Below are positions 26,073 to 34,099 of a stretch of DNA of 64,000 bases, piece after piece. Origin of the DNA: Proteobacteria bacterium ST_bin14 (GTDB lineage: Bacteria > Pseudomonadota > Alphaproteobacteria > Sphingomonadales > Sphingomonadaceae); the NCBI GenBank assembly GCA_002083655.1, contig MSXR01000011.1, positions 1-64,000 on the forward strand. Reading direction: 5' to 3'. The stretch's first letter is position 1. Each line of letters opens with the position of its first letter. The notes under the pieces were generated by a model. The model did not search any database. It was given only the letters and a program-made list of their open reading frames with translations, and was not told the DNA's origin. A program made the translations under genes and the position numbers.

Positions 26073-27653
26073 ATGCAGACTGTTGAGACGTTGAACGAAG
26101 GCCTGAAGCGCGCTTATTCGCTCAAGATCACCGCCAAGGATATCGAGTCGCGAGTAGATGCGGAGATCAAAAAGGTCGCCCCGCAAATCCGCATGCCCGG
26201 TTTCCGCCCCGGCAAAGTGCCCGCTAACCTGGTCCGCAAAATGCACGGTCCGGCGTTGACACAGGATGCGCTGAACACCTCGATTCAGGTCGGCATTCAG
26301 CAGTTGATCAGCGAGAAGCAGCTTCGCCCGGCGATGCAGCCCTCGGTCGCGCTCGATGACGGTTACGAGATCGGCAAGGATGCCGAGATTACGGTTACGC
26401 TGGAAGTGCTGCCCGACGTGCCAACGCCCGCGATTGACAAGCTGACGCTTGAACGCCTCGTGATCCCGGTTGATGACGCAGTGGTTGACGCTCAGCTTCA
26501 GCGCTTTGCCGACCAACAAAAGCGGTTTGAGGATGCGCCGAAGGCGCACAAGGCCAAAACTGGCGATCTCGTCGTGATGGATTTTGTCGGCAAGGTAGAC
26601 GGCGTGCCATTTGATGGCGGCACGGGCGAGGACATGTCGGTCGAGATTGGCACCGGTCGCTTGATTCCGGGTTTTGAAGATCAGCTGATCGGCGTAAAAA
26701 ATGGCGCGGCGCTGACGATCAATGTCACTTTCCCTGATGATTATGCTGCTGAGAATCTGAAGGGGGCAGCGGCAACTTTTGATCTGTTGATCAAGGACGT
26801 TCGCGTTGCCAAGGAAGCAGTGATTGACGAAGAGCTCGCAACGTCGCTCGGGCTGGAAAGTCTGGAGCAGCTGCGCGGCCTGTTAAAGGGGCAGATCGAG
26901 CAGGAGCATAACGGCCTGACGCGGACGCACATGAAGCGCAAACTGCTTGATCAGCTGGCGGTTGGCCATGATTTCGAGGTGCCGCCATCAATGGTGGAAG
27001 CCGAATTCCAGCAGATCTGGGCGCAGTTGCAGCAGGAAGCCAGCCAGGAAGCCGATCCGGCCAGCGCAATCGCTGAAATGGAAGCCGAACGCGGGGATTA
27101 TCTTGCCATTGCCGAACGCCGCGTTCGCCTTGGCTTGCTGCTGTCCGAAATTGGCCAGAAGAACGGCGTTGAGGTGACTCAGCAGGAGATGAACCGGTTA
27201 ATCGCCCAGGCCGCTCAGCAATACAGCCCGGAAGAGCGTACGCGCTTTATCGAGTATGTTCGCCAGGAGCCGATGGCCGCTGCGCAGCTCCGTGCGCCGC
27301 TTTATGAGGATAAGGTTGTCGACTGGTTGTTCGAAAAGGCCGAAATAACTGAGCGTGAAGTAACGCGCGAGGAAATCGAAGCGGCTATTGAGAGCGACGA
27401 TAGCCATGTTCATGGCCCAGGGTGTGGCCATGATCACGACCATGATCACAAGCCCGCTGCCAAAACCAAAAAGGCAGCGCCGAAAAATGCCGTCGCCGCG
27501 GATGCGCCGGAACCGGCGGCTGAAGTGGCTGCTAAGCCGGCTGTGAAAAAAGCAAAAAAAGCCGCTGAAGCTGAAGATGAGCCTGCAGCAGAGCCAAAGC
27601 CCGCGAAAAAGCCGGCCGCCAAAAAAGCCGCTGCAAAAAAGGCTGATGACTGA
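26073..27653 (+). CDS. tig: Trigger factor with long His/Lys/Ala-rich C-terminal tail
   Basis: This is a ribosome-bound chaperone and peptidyl-prolyl isomerase. The 526-residue protein has the ribosome-docking motif MPGFRPGKVPANLVRKMHG (residues 42 on), the FKBP-like domain (about 160-245, GDLVVMDFVGKVDGVPFDGG and IPGFEDQLIGVKNG), and the C-terminal helical arms to about residue 440. Beyond that the usual family end is followed by HVHGPGCGHDHDHDH and about 70 residues of Lys/Ala/Pro repeats like a histone H1 tail. The tail is basic and disordered; it could bind metal and RNA, which is inference. Confidence 0.95.
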   Translation: MQTVETLNEGLKRAYSLKITAKDIESRVDAEIKKVAPQIRMPGFRPGKVPANLVRKMHGPALTQDALNTSIQVGIQQLISEKQLRPAMQPSVALDDGYEIGKDAEITVTLEVLPDVPTPAIDKLTLERLVIPVDDAVVDAQLQRFADQQKRFEDAPKAHKAKTGDLVVMDFVGKVDGVPFDGGTGEDMSVEIGTGRLIPGFEDQLIGVKNGAALTINVTFPDDYAAENLKGAAATFDLLIKDVRVAKEAVIDEELATSLGLESLEQLRGLLKGQIEQEHNGLTRTHMKRKLLDQLAVGHDFEVPPSMVEAEFQQIWAQLQQEASQEADPASAIAEMEAERGDYLAIAERRVRLGLLLSEIGQKNGVEVTQQEMNRLIAQAAQQYSPEERTRFIEYVRQEPMAAAQLRAPLYEDKVVDWLFEKAEITEREVTREEIEAAIESDDSHVHGPGCGHDHDHDHKPAAKTKKAAPKNAVAADAPEPAAEVAAKPAVKKAKKAAEAEDEPAAEPKPAKKPAAKKAAAKKADD

Positions 27654-27712
27654 TCACCACTTATTCTTCTTTTCCGCCTATGGTCGATCAATCATGATCG
27701 GGATGGGCGGGA

Positions 27713-28720
27713 ATGAACGAACTAGTAGCTGAATCGGTGCTGCGTGAAGCGGGCAGGGCATTGGGGGCGGCGATGACGGAGCAACCGGTAATCGCGGTTC
27801 TGCTGCCTTGTTATAATGAAGAAGCAGCGATTGCGCAGACCGTAGCGGGGTTCCAGGCAGCGTTGCCCGGTGCGACCGTCTATGTGTTTGATAACAACAG
27901 CAGTGATCGCACCATTGCGGTGGCGCGCGCTGCCGGGGCGGTGGTGCGGAGCGAACGGATGCAGGGCAAGGGCAATGTCGTGCGCCGCATGTTCGCAGAC
28001 ATTGATGCCGATATTTATGTGATGGCGGACGGCGACGCGACCTATGATGCGCCATCTGCACCCGCACTGGTTGCGCGCATGGTCGAAGAACAGCTCGATA
28101 TGGTGGTCGGCGCGCGCGTTACGCAGGCAGAGGCGGCATATCGCGCCGGTCATCAGCTGGGCAATGCAGTGTTGACGGGTATGTTGACCCAGCTTTTTGG
28201 CCGAAGTTTTACTGATATATTGTCAGGTTACCGGGTGTTTTCTCGACGGTTTGTGAAGAGCTTTCCCGTGCTGAGCGGCGGCTTTGAGATTGAAACCGAG
28301 ATCAGCGTCCACGCGCTTGAGCTGAAAATGCCGGTCGCGGAAATCGCGACTCCCTATTTTGCGCGGCCCGAGGGATCGACGTCAAAACTCAGCACCTATC
28401 GCGACGGCTTTCGCATCTTGCGCACGATCATCACCTTGTACCGCATCGAACGGCCAATGTTGTTCTTCGGTGCCATCGGGGCGCTGCTGGCGTTGGCGGG
28501 TGTGGTGCTCAGTATTCCATTGGTGTCCACCTATCTTCAAACCGGGCTCGTTCCGCGCCTGCCGACAGCGGTTCTGGTGACGGGGTTGATGATCTTGGCG
28601 GCTTTGTGCGCCTTTACCGGGCTGATCCTGGATACGGTGGTGCGCGGGCGGCGCGAAGTGCGACGGTTAGCCTATTTGGCATTTGCCGCGCCGGGCCCGT
28701 CAGGGCGCAACGGCGTTTGA
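27713..28720 (+). CDS. Family 2 glycosyltransferase, membrane-anchored
   Basis: The 335-residue protein has a GT-A domain: VIAVLLPCYNEEAAIAQTVA, VFDNNSSDRT, the DXD-type VMADGDATYDAP, and the ILSGYRVFSRRFVKSFP segment of dolichyl/polyprenyl-phosphate sugar synthases. Two membrane helices follow (MLFFGAIGALLALAGVVL and LVTGLMILAALCAFTGLIL). It probably transfers a nucleotide-sugar hexose to a polyprenyl phosphate or lipid; the substrate is unknown. The ATG at 27713 has GGGCGGGA before it; an ATG at 27773 would still keep the catalytic domain. Confidence 0.88.
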   Translation: MNELVAESVLREAGRALGAAMTEQPVIAVLLPCYNEEAAIAQTVAGFQAALPGATVYVFDNNSSDRTIAVARAAGAVVRSERMQGKGNVVRRMFADIDADIYVMADGDATYDAPSAPALVARMVEEQLDMVVGARVTQAEAAYRAGHQLGNAVLTGMLTQLFGRSFTDILSGYRVFSRRFVKSFPVLSGGFEIETEISVHALELKMPVAEIATPYFARPEGSTSKLSTYRDGFRILRTIITLYRIERPMLFFGAIGALLALAGVVLSIPLVSTYLQTGLVPRLPTAVLVTGLMILAALCAFTGLILDTVVRGRREVRRLAYLAFAAPGPSGRNGV

Positions 28721-28763
28721 AGGCCGTTTGCTCGCGCGCAAGTGATGGCTCTACGCAGGGCCG

Positions 28764-28832
28764 TGAGCTCGCGGCGGAAAGGGCCTTGAACTCGCTGCGC
28801 GAAGGGTCTTGAACTCGCTGCGCTCAAGGCCG
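28764..28832. repeat. 23-bp tandem repeat, three copies, upstream of clpP
   Basis: Three consecutive 23-bp units start at 28764, 28787 and 28810. The last two share the 16-bp string CTTGAACTCGCTGCGC exactly (28785-28800, 28808-28823); the first is diverged (TGAGCTCGCGGCGG). The last copy also forms a hairpin CTTGA...TCAAG. The array lies 39 bp before the clpP start, inside its probable promoter or leader. Confidence 0.75.
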
Positions 28833-28870
28833 ATGTAGGCAGTTCAGCGGACAAGGACCAGCGAGACCCC

Positions 28871-29533
28871 ATGCACAATCCATTCGAAACCGGCAGCTTC
28901 ACCAACCCAGAGACCGGCGGCCTGGTCCCCATCGTCATCGAACAATCCAATCGGGGCGAACGCAGTTTTGACATTTATTCGCGATTGTTGCGCGAGCGCA
29001 TCATCTTTGTAACCGGGCAGGTGGAAGATCACATGGCATCGGTGATCACCGCCCAGTTGCTGTTCCTTGAATCGGAGAATCCGAAAAAGGACATCTACAT
29101 GTATATCAACTCGCCCGGCGGCGTCGTTACTGCGGGCATGGCGATCCATGATACGATGCAATATATTCGGCCACGCGTGGGCACGTTCTGCATTGGTCAG
29201 GCCGCATCAATGGGCAGCTTCCTGCTCTCGGCTGGCGAACCCGGCATGCGGGTTGCGCTTACCAATGCGCGTATCATGATCCATCAGCCATCGGGCGGTG
29301 CCCAGGGCATGGCGACCGATATCGAGATTCAGGCCAAAGAAATTCTGCGGATCCGGCATAATCTTAACCAGCTTTATGCGAAGTATACCGGCCAGCCGCT
29401 TGATGCGATCGAACATGCGATGGATCGCGATAAATTCCTGAGTGCTGAGGAAGCAAAGGCGTTTGGTTTGATTGACGAAGTGATTGAAAAGCGGCCTATG
29501 CCGACCGAGGATGCATCGACGGTTGCCGCCTGA
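28871..29533 (+). CDS. clpP: ATP-dependent Clp protease proteolytic subunit ClpP
   Basis: ClpP is the serine peptidase barrel that works with ClpX and ClpA. The 220-residue protein shows a complete catalytic triad: Ser113 (GQAASMGSFLL), His138 (MIHQPSGGAQG) and Asp187 (MDRDKFLSAEEA). The start ATG gives MHNPFETGSFTNPETGGLVP, slightly longer than the E. coli mature form, and may be trimmed. clpX follows 103 bp downstream, the standard order; in alphaproteobacteria ClpXP degrades cell-cycle regulators such as CtrA, which links it to divL in this window. Confidence 0.97.
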   Translation: MHNPFETGSFTNPETGGLVPIVIEQSNRGERSFDIYSRLLRERIIFVTGQVEDHMASVITAQLLFLESENPKKDIYMYINSPGGVVTAGMAIHDTMQYIRPRVGTFCIGQAASMGSFLLSAGEPGMRVALTNARIMIHQPSGGAQGMATDIEIQAKEILRIRHNLNQLYAKYTGQPLDAIEHAMDRDKFLSAEEAKAFGLIDEVIEKRPMPTEDASTVAA

Positions 29534-29636
29534 GACACCAAATCCTAACGTGATTTTGGTGATTGTACGATTGAAGCGGGCCGGTCTAGTATGATCGCCC
29601 CACGAGTGCGCGCGCATCGCGCGAAGGATGGAATGA

Positions 29637-30902
29637 ATGACGAAGCTTAGCGGCGGCGATTCGAAGAGTACGCTCTATTGCTCGTTCTGCGGAAAATCGC
29701 AGCACGAGGTGAGGAAGCTGATCGCTGGCCCCACGGTGTTCATCTGCGATGAATGCGTGGAACTGTGCAACGACATCATCCGTGAAGAGACCAAGTCCGC
29801 GCTTGTCAGCAAGAAGGATGGAGGCGTGCCGACGCCGCAGGAAATCTGCGACGTGCTCGATGATTATGTGATCGGTCAAAAGCGCGCCAAGCGTGTGCTG
29901 TCGGTCGCGGTCCATAATCATTACAAGCGTTTGAACCACGGCCAGAAGGGTGCAGATGTTGAGCTGGCGAAATCGAACATCCTGCTCGTTGGGCCCACCG
30001 GCTGCGGCAAGACGCTGCTAGCCCAAACGCTGGCACGCATCCTGGATGTGCCGTTCACGATGGCTGATGCCACAACATTGACCGAAGCCGGCTATGTTGG
30101 CGAGGATGTTGAAAACATCATTCTGAAGCTGCTCCAGGCATCTGATTACAATGTCGAGCGGGCGCAGCGCGGCATCGTCTATATCGACGAAATCGACAAG
30201 ATTAGCCGCAAGGCCGAAAACCCCTCCATCACCCGCGATGTGAGTGGCGAAGGCGTGCAGCAGGCGTTGTTGAAGCTGATGGAAGGCACCACCGCCAGCG
30301 TGCCGCCCCAAGGCGGGCGCAAGCACCCGCAGCAGGAGTTCCTGCAGGTCGACACCACGAACATCCTGTTCATCTGCGGCGGGGCGTTTTCGGGGCTTGA
30401 AAAGATCATCGGTGATCGCTTGCAAGGCAAGTCGATTGGCTTTGGTGCCTATGTCGCGGCCTCGGAAGAACGCCGCACGGGCGAAGTGCTGAAGTCGGTT
30501 GAACCCGAGGATTTGTTGAAGTTCGGGCTGATCCCAGAATTCGTCGGTCGCTTGCCCGTTATCGCGACGCTTGAGGATTTGGATGTTCCGGCGCTGGTGA
30601 CAATCTTGACCGAGCCGAAAAACGCGCTGGTGAAGCAGTATCAAAAACTGTTCGACATGGAAAATGTCCAGCTCGATTTCACCGATGACGCGCTGGTGAC
30701 GGTGGCCCGCAAGGCGATTGATCGCAAAACTGGCGCCCGCGGCCTCAGGTCGATTCTAGAGGGCATATTGCTCGATACGATGTTCGATCTTCCCGGCATG
30801 GACGGTGTCGATGAGGTGATGATCGACAAGGACGTTATTGAGGGCCGCAAAGAGCCGATCCGCGTGTACACCCAGAAAGAAAAAACCGGCGACGCAGCCT
30901 GA
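29637..30902 (+). CDS. clpX: ATP-dependent Clp protease ATP-binding subunit ClpX
   Basis: This is a AAA+ unfoldase that feeds ClpP. The 421-residue protein has the N-terminal C4 zinc domain (CSFCGKSQHEVRKLIAGP, CDECVELC), Walker A GPTGCGKTLLAQTLAR, the pore loop GYVGEDVENI, Walker B IVYIDEIDKI and sensor 2 GARGLRSILEG. Length and order are standard. The stop codon runs directly into a strong hairpin (30902-30936). Confidence 0.98.
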   Translation: MTKLSGGDSKSTLYCSFCGKSQHEVRKLIAGPTVFICDECVELCNDIIREETKSALVSKKDGGVPTPQEICDVLDDYVIGQKRAKRVLSVAVHNHYKRLNHGQKGADVELAKSNILLVGPTGCGKTLLAQTLARILDVPFTMADATTLTEAGYVGEDVENIILKLLQASDYNVERAQRGIVYIDEIDKISRKAENPSITRDVSGEGVQQALLKLMEGTTASVPPQGGRKHPQQEFLQVDTTNILFICGGAFSGLEKIIGDRLQGKSIGFGAYVAASEERRTGEVLKSVEPEDLLKFGLIPEFVGRLPVIATLEDLDVPALVTILTEPKNALVKQYQKLFDMENVQLDFTDDALVTVARKAIDRKTGARGLRSILEGILLDTMFDLPGMDGVDEVMIDKDVIEGRKEPIRVYTQKEKTGDAA

Positions 30903-30936
30903 TCATCGCCGCCGGGTACTAAAAGGCGGCGATGAT
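30902..30936 (+). promoter_or_regulatory. 12-bp perfect hairpin after clpX covering the next gene's start codon
   Basis: ATCATCGCCGCC (30902-30913) and GGCGGCGATGAT (30925-30936) are exact reverse complements around an 11-nt loop. There is no T tract, so it is a poor intrinsic terminator. The downstream arm contains the ATG at 30932 of the acetyltransferase gene and part of its AAAGG ribosome-binding site, so it could lower translation of that gene or stabilise the clpX 3' end. Confidence 0.6.
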
Positions 30937-31420
30937 GTTCCCAACCGATGAACCATTGGCCCCGCTGATCGGCTATCGGCCCGTCGCGGCAGGTGATCTG
31001 GACTGCATCGCGAAGGTCTGGCTCAATGGTTGGCTTTCCACCGGCATTCCGCTCGCTGAGCAGCCCACGTTTCCGATACTTCGTACCCGCATCGAACGCG
31101 AAATTGCGACGGGATGTTGGCAAGTTACCGTTGCGGTGGTTGACGGTGAAATTGCCGGTTTCGTGGCAATCAGCCCTGCGGCCGGGGTGGTTGAGCAGCT
31201 ATTCGTGGCACCCGAACATCACCGCCAGGGGATTGGCCTTGCGCTGCTGACGCTTGCACGCGCCGATATGCCGAATGGTTCGTCATTATGGACGCACGCC
31301 GACAATTTTGGTGCTGCCGCCTTCTATGCAAAGGCGGGCATGACCTTTGTCGGACCCGGCATCCACCCCAAACAGGGCCATCCGATTTTGACCTTCGCCT
31401 TTGAGCCGGTTGACGCATGA
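30932..31420 (+). CDS. GNAT family N-acetyltransferase (first of a pair)
   Basis: This 162-residue protein has the GNAT fold: YRPVAAGDLDCIAKVW at beta1, VVDGEIAGFVAISPAAGVVE, the acetyl-CoA loop VAPEHHRQGIGLALLTLA (Q/R-x-x-G-x-G/A form) and ADNFGAAAFYAKAGM at motif B. The substrate is unknown. Start codons ATG 30932 and 30935 are adjacent, both within a stable hairpin. The stop overlaps the start of a second acetyltransferase. Confidence 0.88.
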   Translation: MMFPTDEPLAPLIGYRPVAAGDLDCIAKVWLNGWLSTGIPLAEQPTFPILRTRIEREIATGCWQVTVAVVDGEIAGFVAISPAAGVVEQLFVAPEHHRQGIGLALLTLARADMPNGSSLWTHADNFGAAAFYAKAGMTFVGPGIHPKQGHPILTFAFEPVDA

Positions 31421-32001
31421 ACATTCATCTCGCCCGCAGCGACCAGCGCAGGACGATCGCGGCGATGCTGGCGCGAGCCTTTTTTGATGATCCGGCGATT
31501 AGCTGGATTTTCCCTGATCGGCTGGAACGGTCAAAACGGCTGCCGAAGCTGTTCATGCTTTTGTTCGATTCGGATGCAGATAAGGGCATGCGGCTGGTGA
31601 CTGAGCGGGGGGAGGCGGCAACCTTTTGGCGTGCGCCGGGGCAGTCGCAGACCGGGCTGCTCGAAACGCTGGTCCATTTGCTGCCGATGCTAAATTGTTT
31701 CGGCACGGCCATCGGCCGGGGCATGGCGGTTGGCGATGCAATTGATGCGCATATGCCTGCAGGCGATTTCTGGTATCTCCATATTGCCGGATGCGATCCG
31801 ATCCACCAGGGTAAGGGGATCGGGGCGGCGGTGGTGCGTGCCGGGCTGGAACGCGCAGTCGACGGCCGTTTTCCGGCTTATCTCGAAACGCCGCTGGAGA
31901 AGAATATTGGCTTTTACCAGTCGATGGGCTTTGCGGTGACTGATGAGTGGACAGTACCGCGCGGCGGGCCGCGCTTTTGGTCAATGTGGCGACCGGTATA
32001 G
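31417..32001 (+). CDS. GNAT family N-acetyltransferase (second of a pair)
   Basis: This 194-residue protein belongs to the GNAT group with AMLARAFFDDPAISWIFPDR at the N terminus. The acetyl-CoA binding segment is DPIHQGKGIGAAVVRAGLER, followed by YLETPLEKNIGFYQSMGF, typical of the DPxxQGKGIG acetyltransferases found near puromycin N-acetyltransferase-like proteins. The start overlaps the stop of the first GNAT gene (ATGA), which argues for coupled translation. Substrate unknown. Confidence 0.88.
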   Translation: MNIHLARSDQRRTIAAMLARAFFDDPAISWIFPDRLERSKRLPKLFMLLFDSDADKGMRLVTERGEAATFWRAPGQSQTGLLETLVHLLPMLNCFGTAIGRGMAVGDAIDAHMPAGDFWYLHIAGCDPIHQGKGIGAAVVRAGLERAVDGRFPAYLETPLEKNIGFYQSMGFAVTDEWTVPRGGPRFWSMWRPV

Positions 32002-32009
32002 CGGGCTCC

Positions 32010-32747
32010 CTAAGCCCCCACGCATTCGAACAGACGGATATCGTTTGCGGATGCGCGCTCATGCCACGCAGCGCGCGCGGCAACGGCATCGCCGAACTGC
32101 GGGTTGACATAGGCGAGCAGAATCGGGCGGGATCGATCTCGCGCCTTTGCCGCCTCAAGTTGATCGAGGCATCCGGCCAAAATCTCTTCGCCGAAGGAAT
32201 TATAGAGGTAACAGAATAACGGCCCGGCCGGGGGCACATAGTCCGCGGCATTGCCCTGCCAGAACTCCGGCGTCACCTTTGCGCCGCCGCGCGCCGTAAA
32301 GGTCATGCTGTTGGTTTGGGCAATGGATGTGAGCATCGCTGAATATTCTACGCCGATCGCGCGGGCAAAGGGCTTGGCAGCGGCTAGCAGGACAATACGG
32401 CCCTTACCGCAACCATAATCGATGAAGACATGCTCGGCGGGGGTGATCGCGGCCAGCGCTATCGCTTCATCCAGAATGTGCGCGCCGCTCGGCTGGTAGT
32501 GAAAGCTGCCTTTTTTGAGTGATGTCGGAAAATCGAGCGCATTCATGCCGATCTGGCGGCTGGTATCTGTACCCCATTGCCGATCAAAGGCCTGGTCCGC
32601 CCGCACTGCCGCGCGAGCTTTCGGCATCGCCTGTTTGATGATGGCGGTGATCGTTTTGACGCTGGCCTGAATCAACTGCGCAGGAGAACGCCCTGCAATC
32701 CCTTGCCTGACTCTGGCAAGGGCGGATGGTGAGGGTGTTGTATTCAT
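32010..32747 (-). CDS. Class I SAM-dependent methyltransferase-like protein
   Basis: The protein (245 residues from the ATG at 32747; a TTG at 32753 is possible) has a Rossmann methyltransferase core: FIDYGCGKGRIVLLAAAKPF is motif I, GVEYSAMLTSIAQTN contains the acidic residue that binds the SAM ribose, and GPLFCYLYNSFGEEIL lies at motif IV. The upstream third is helical and basic (about residues 1-60). No specific target is recognised. No clear ribosome-binding site is seen before either start, so the N terminus is uncertain. Confidence 0.8.
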   Translation of the reverse strand: MNTTPSPSALARVRQGIAGRSPAQLIQASVKTITAIIKQAMPKARAAVRADQAFDRQWGTDTSRQIGMNALDFPTSLKKGSFHYQPSGAHILDEAIALAAITPAEHVFIDYGCGKGRIVLLAAAKPFARAIGVEYSAMLTSIAQTNSMTFTARGGAKVTPEFWQGNAADYVPPAGPLFCYLYNSFGEEILAGCLDQLEAAKARDRSRPILLAYVNPQFGDAVAARAAWHERASANDIRLFECVGA

Positions 32748-32771
32748 GGACAAGGAGAACTCATTGCTAAA

Positions 32772-32873
32772 ATGCGAAGAATGAGTTTCGTTATTACGGC
32801 AACGCTGGTTGCATTATGCTTAACTCGCCGCGCGCCAGATATTGATGACGCTCGAAGTTTAGAGGCCATCTGA
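32772..32873 (+). CDS. Possible 33-codon ORF
   Basis: An ATG at 32772 opens a 33-residue frame (MRRMSFVITATLVALCLTRR, then an acidic tail) ending at TGA 32873. AGGAGA stands about 14 nt upstream, rather far. The N-terminal half is basic then hydrophobic, as in a tiny membrane peptide or truncated signal sequence. It lies in the 252-bp gap between the divergent side of the methyltransferase gene and the end of pyrF; nothing else is seen there. Low confidence. Confidence 0.25.
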   Translation: MRRMSFVITATLVALCLTRRAPDIDDARSLEAI

Positions 32874-32999
32874 TCCGGTTATTCTGAGCGTAAAATCAGG
32901 GTATGCCACAACTGATGTGGTCGGCCGTCCGTCGTTAAATGGCGTCAACACGATTGGTCTGTAAGGTGGCTCGTTGGCTGATCCCCGTTCATGATCCAG

Positions 33000-33674
33000 T
33001 TACAGCGTTGCCTCAATTGCGCGCGCGGCAAGATCAGGGTCTACAGCGGCGGTGATGGGCCGACCGATCACAAGGATTGACGCGCCGGCATCCAGCGCAG
33101 CGCGGGGCGTAACAACGCGCTTCTGATCGCCTGCAACGCCATCCGCAAGGCGCAGGCCAGGCACGACAAGGAAACCTCGCGGCCATTTTTTATGCACAGC
33201 GCCAACTTCCGCGCCAGAACAGACAATTCCGTCCACCCCCGCGGCCATTGCCAGGTCGGTTAATCGCATCACCTGATCATGCGGGCTGCCGTCAACGCCG
33301 ATCGACGCCAGATCCTCACTGTCAAGGCTGGTGAGCGTCGTGACAGCGACAACCTTCGTCCCCGCAGGCGCTGCCGCCTTGGCATCTTCCAGCATGGCAC
33401 GCCCACCGGCTGCATGGACGGTCAGGATCGCTGGCTCCAGCCCGGCAAGTGCCTGAATTGCCTTGGCGACGGTGTTCGGTATGTCGTGCAGCTTTAAGTC
33501 CAGGAAGATCGGCAGGCCAAACTCGGCCATATCCCGCACACCGTGGCGGCCATTGGCAACGAAGAATTCCAGGCCTAGCTTGATACCGCCAACATGGTGC
33601 CTGACCTTTGCCACCAGCGCCCGAGCGCGATCAATATCGGGCGTATCAAGGGCGACATAGAGCTTGGTTCTCAT
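33000..33674 (-). CDS. pyrF: Orotidine 5'-phosphate decarboxylase
   Basis: PyrF makes UMP from OMP, the last step of de novo pyrimidine synthesis. The 224-residue TIM barrel contains LYVALDTPDIDRA at beta1, GGIKLGLEFFVANG, the catalytic FLDLKLHDIPNTVAKAI (Asp-x-Lys-x-x-Asp network) and VVPGLRLADGVAGDQKRVVT with ILVIGRPITAAVDP at the phosphate site. All key residues are present. It is downstream of lapA (13 bp apart), an order known in other proteobacteria. Confidence 0.96.
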   Translation of the reverse strand: MRTKLYVALDTPDIDRARALVAKVRHHVGGIKLGLEFFVANGRHGVRDMAEFGLPIFLDLKLHDIPNTVAKAIQALAGLEPAILTVHAAGGRAMLEDAKAAAPAGTKVVAVTTLTSLDSEDLASIGVDGSPHDQVMRLTDLAMAAGVDGIVCSGAEVGAVHKKWPRGFLVVPGLRLADGVAGDQKRVVTPRAALDAGASILVIGRPITAAVDPDLAARAIEATL

Positions 33675-33687
33675 AGAGCCCTCCTCA

Positions 33688-34017
33688 TCAGGCCGGATCG
33701 CTTGGGATTATTGGTCCATCCGGGGTTGCCAAGGACGTTGGCGCGGGCGGGAGTGCTGTCTGAGCGGCGGCGCGCAGATCAGCGACGGCGCGCTCTGCGG
33801 TCGACAGTTTCTGGCTCATCCGCCACTTCACCGCATGATGGTACAACAGCACGGGGAACAGCCCGGCCAGAAACGTCAGCACAAGGAGAAGTGGCAGGTT
33901 CACTTCGGCAATCAATCCAGCCCACAGCTTGATCGGCACCGTCGTCCAGTTGCCAATCGAGAATACCGCGACGGAAACCGCGAGCAAAAACCAGAAGAGC
34001 GTTTTCAAAAACTGCAT
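33688..34017 (-). CDS. LapA domain-containing inner-membrane protein
   Basis: This 109-residue protein has two membrane helices (LKTLFWFLLAVSVAVFSIGN and LPLLLVLTFLAGLFPVLLYH) joined by a short loop, then a cytoplasmic helix (KLSTAERAVADLRAAAQ) and a Pro-rich end. This is the layout of LapA/YciS, an accessory protein of lipopolysaccharide assembly in E. coli. The ATG at 34017 is chosen because MQFLKTLF begins the first helix; the open frame to 34107 overlaps the patatin gene end. It is followed by pyrF. Confidence 0.85.
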   Translation of the reverse strand: MQFLKTLFWFLLAVSVAVFSIGNWTTVPIKLWAGLIAEVNLPLLLVLTFLAGLFPVLLYHHAVKWRMSQKLSTAERAVADLRAAAQTALPPAPTSLATPDGPIIPSDPA

Positions 34018-34099
34018 TGGATGCTCCGTTCCACCAAGCAGCGGTGTAGGGCGATGATCATGGTTTTGCCAGCCTGCCCGGTTTTGCCAAACAACTGCC

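Noticed and set aside
30903..30940. Intrinsic terminator after clpX
   Set aside because: The stem is perfect but no T tract follows on the plus strand, and the next start codon lies inside the stem.
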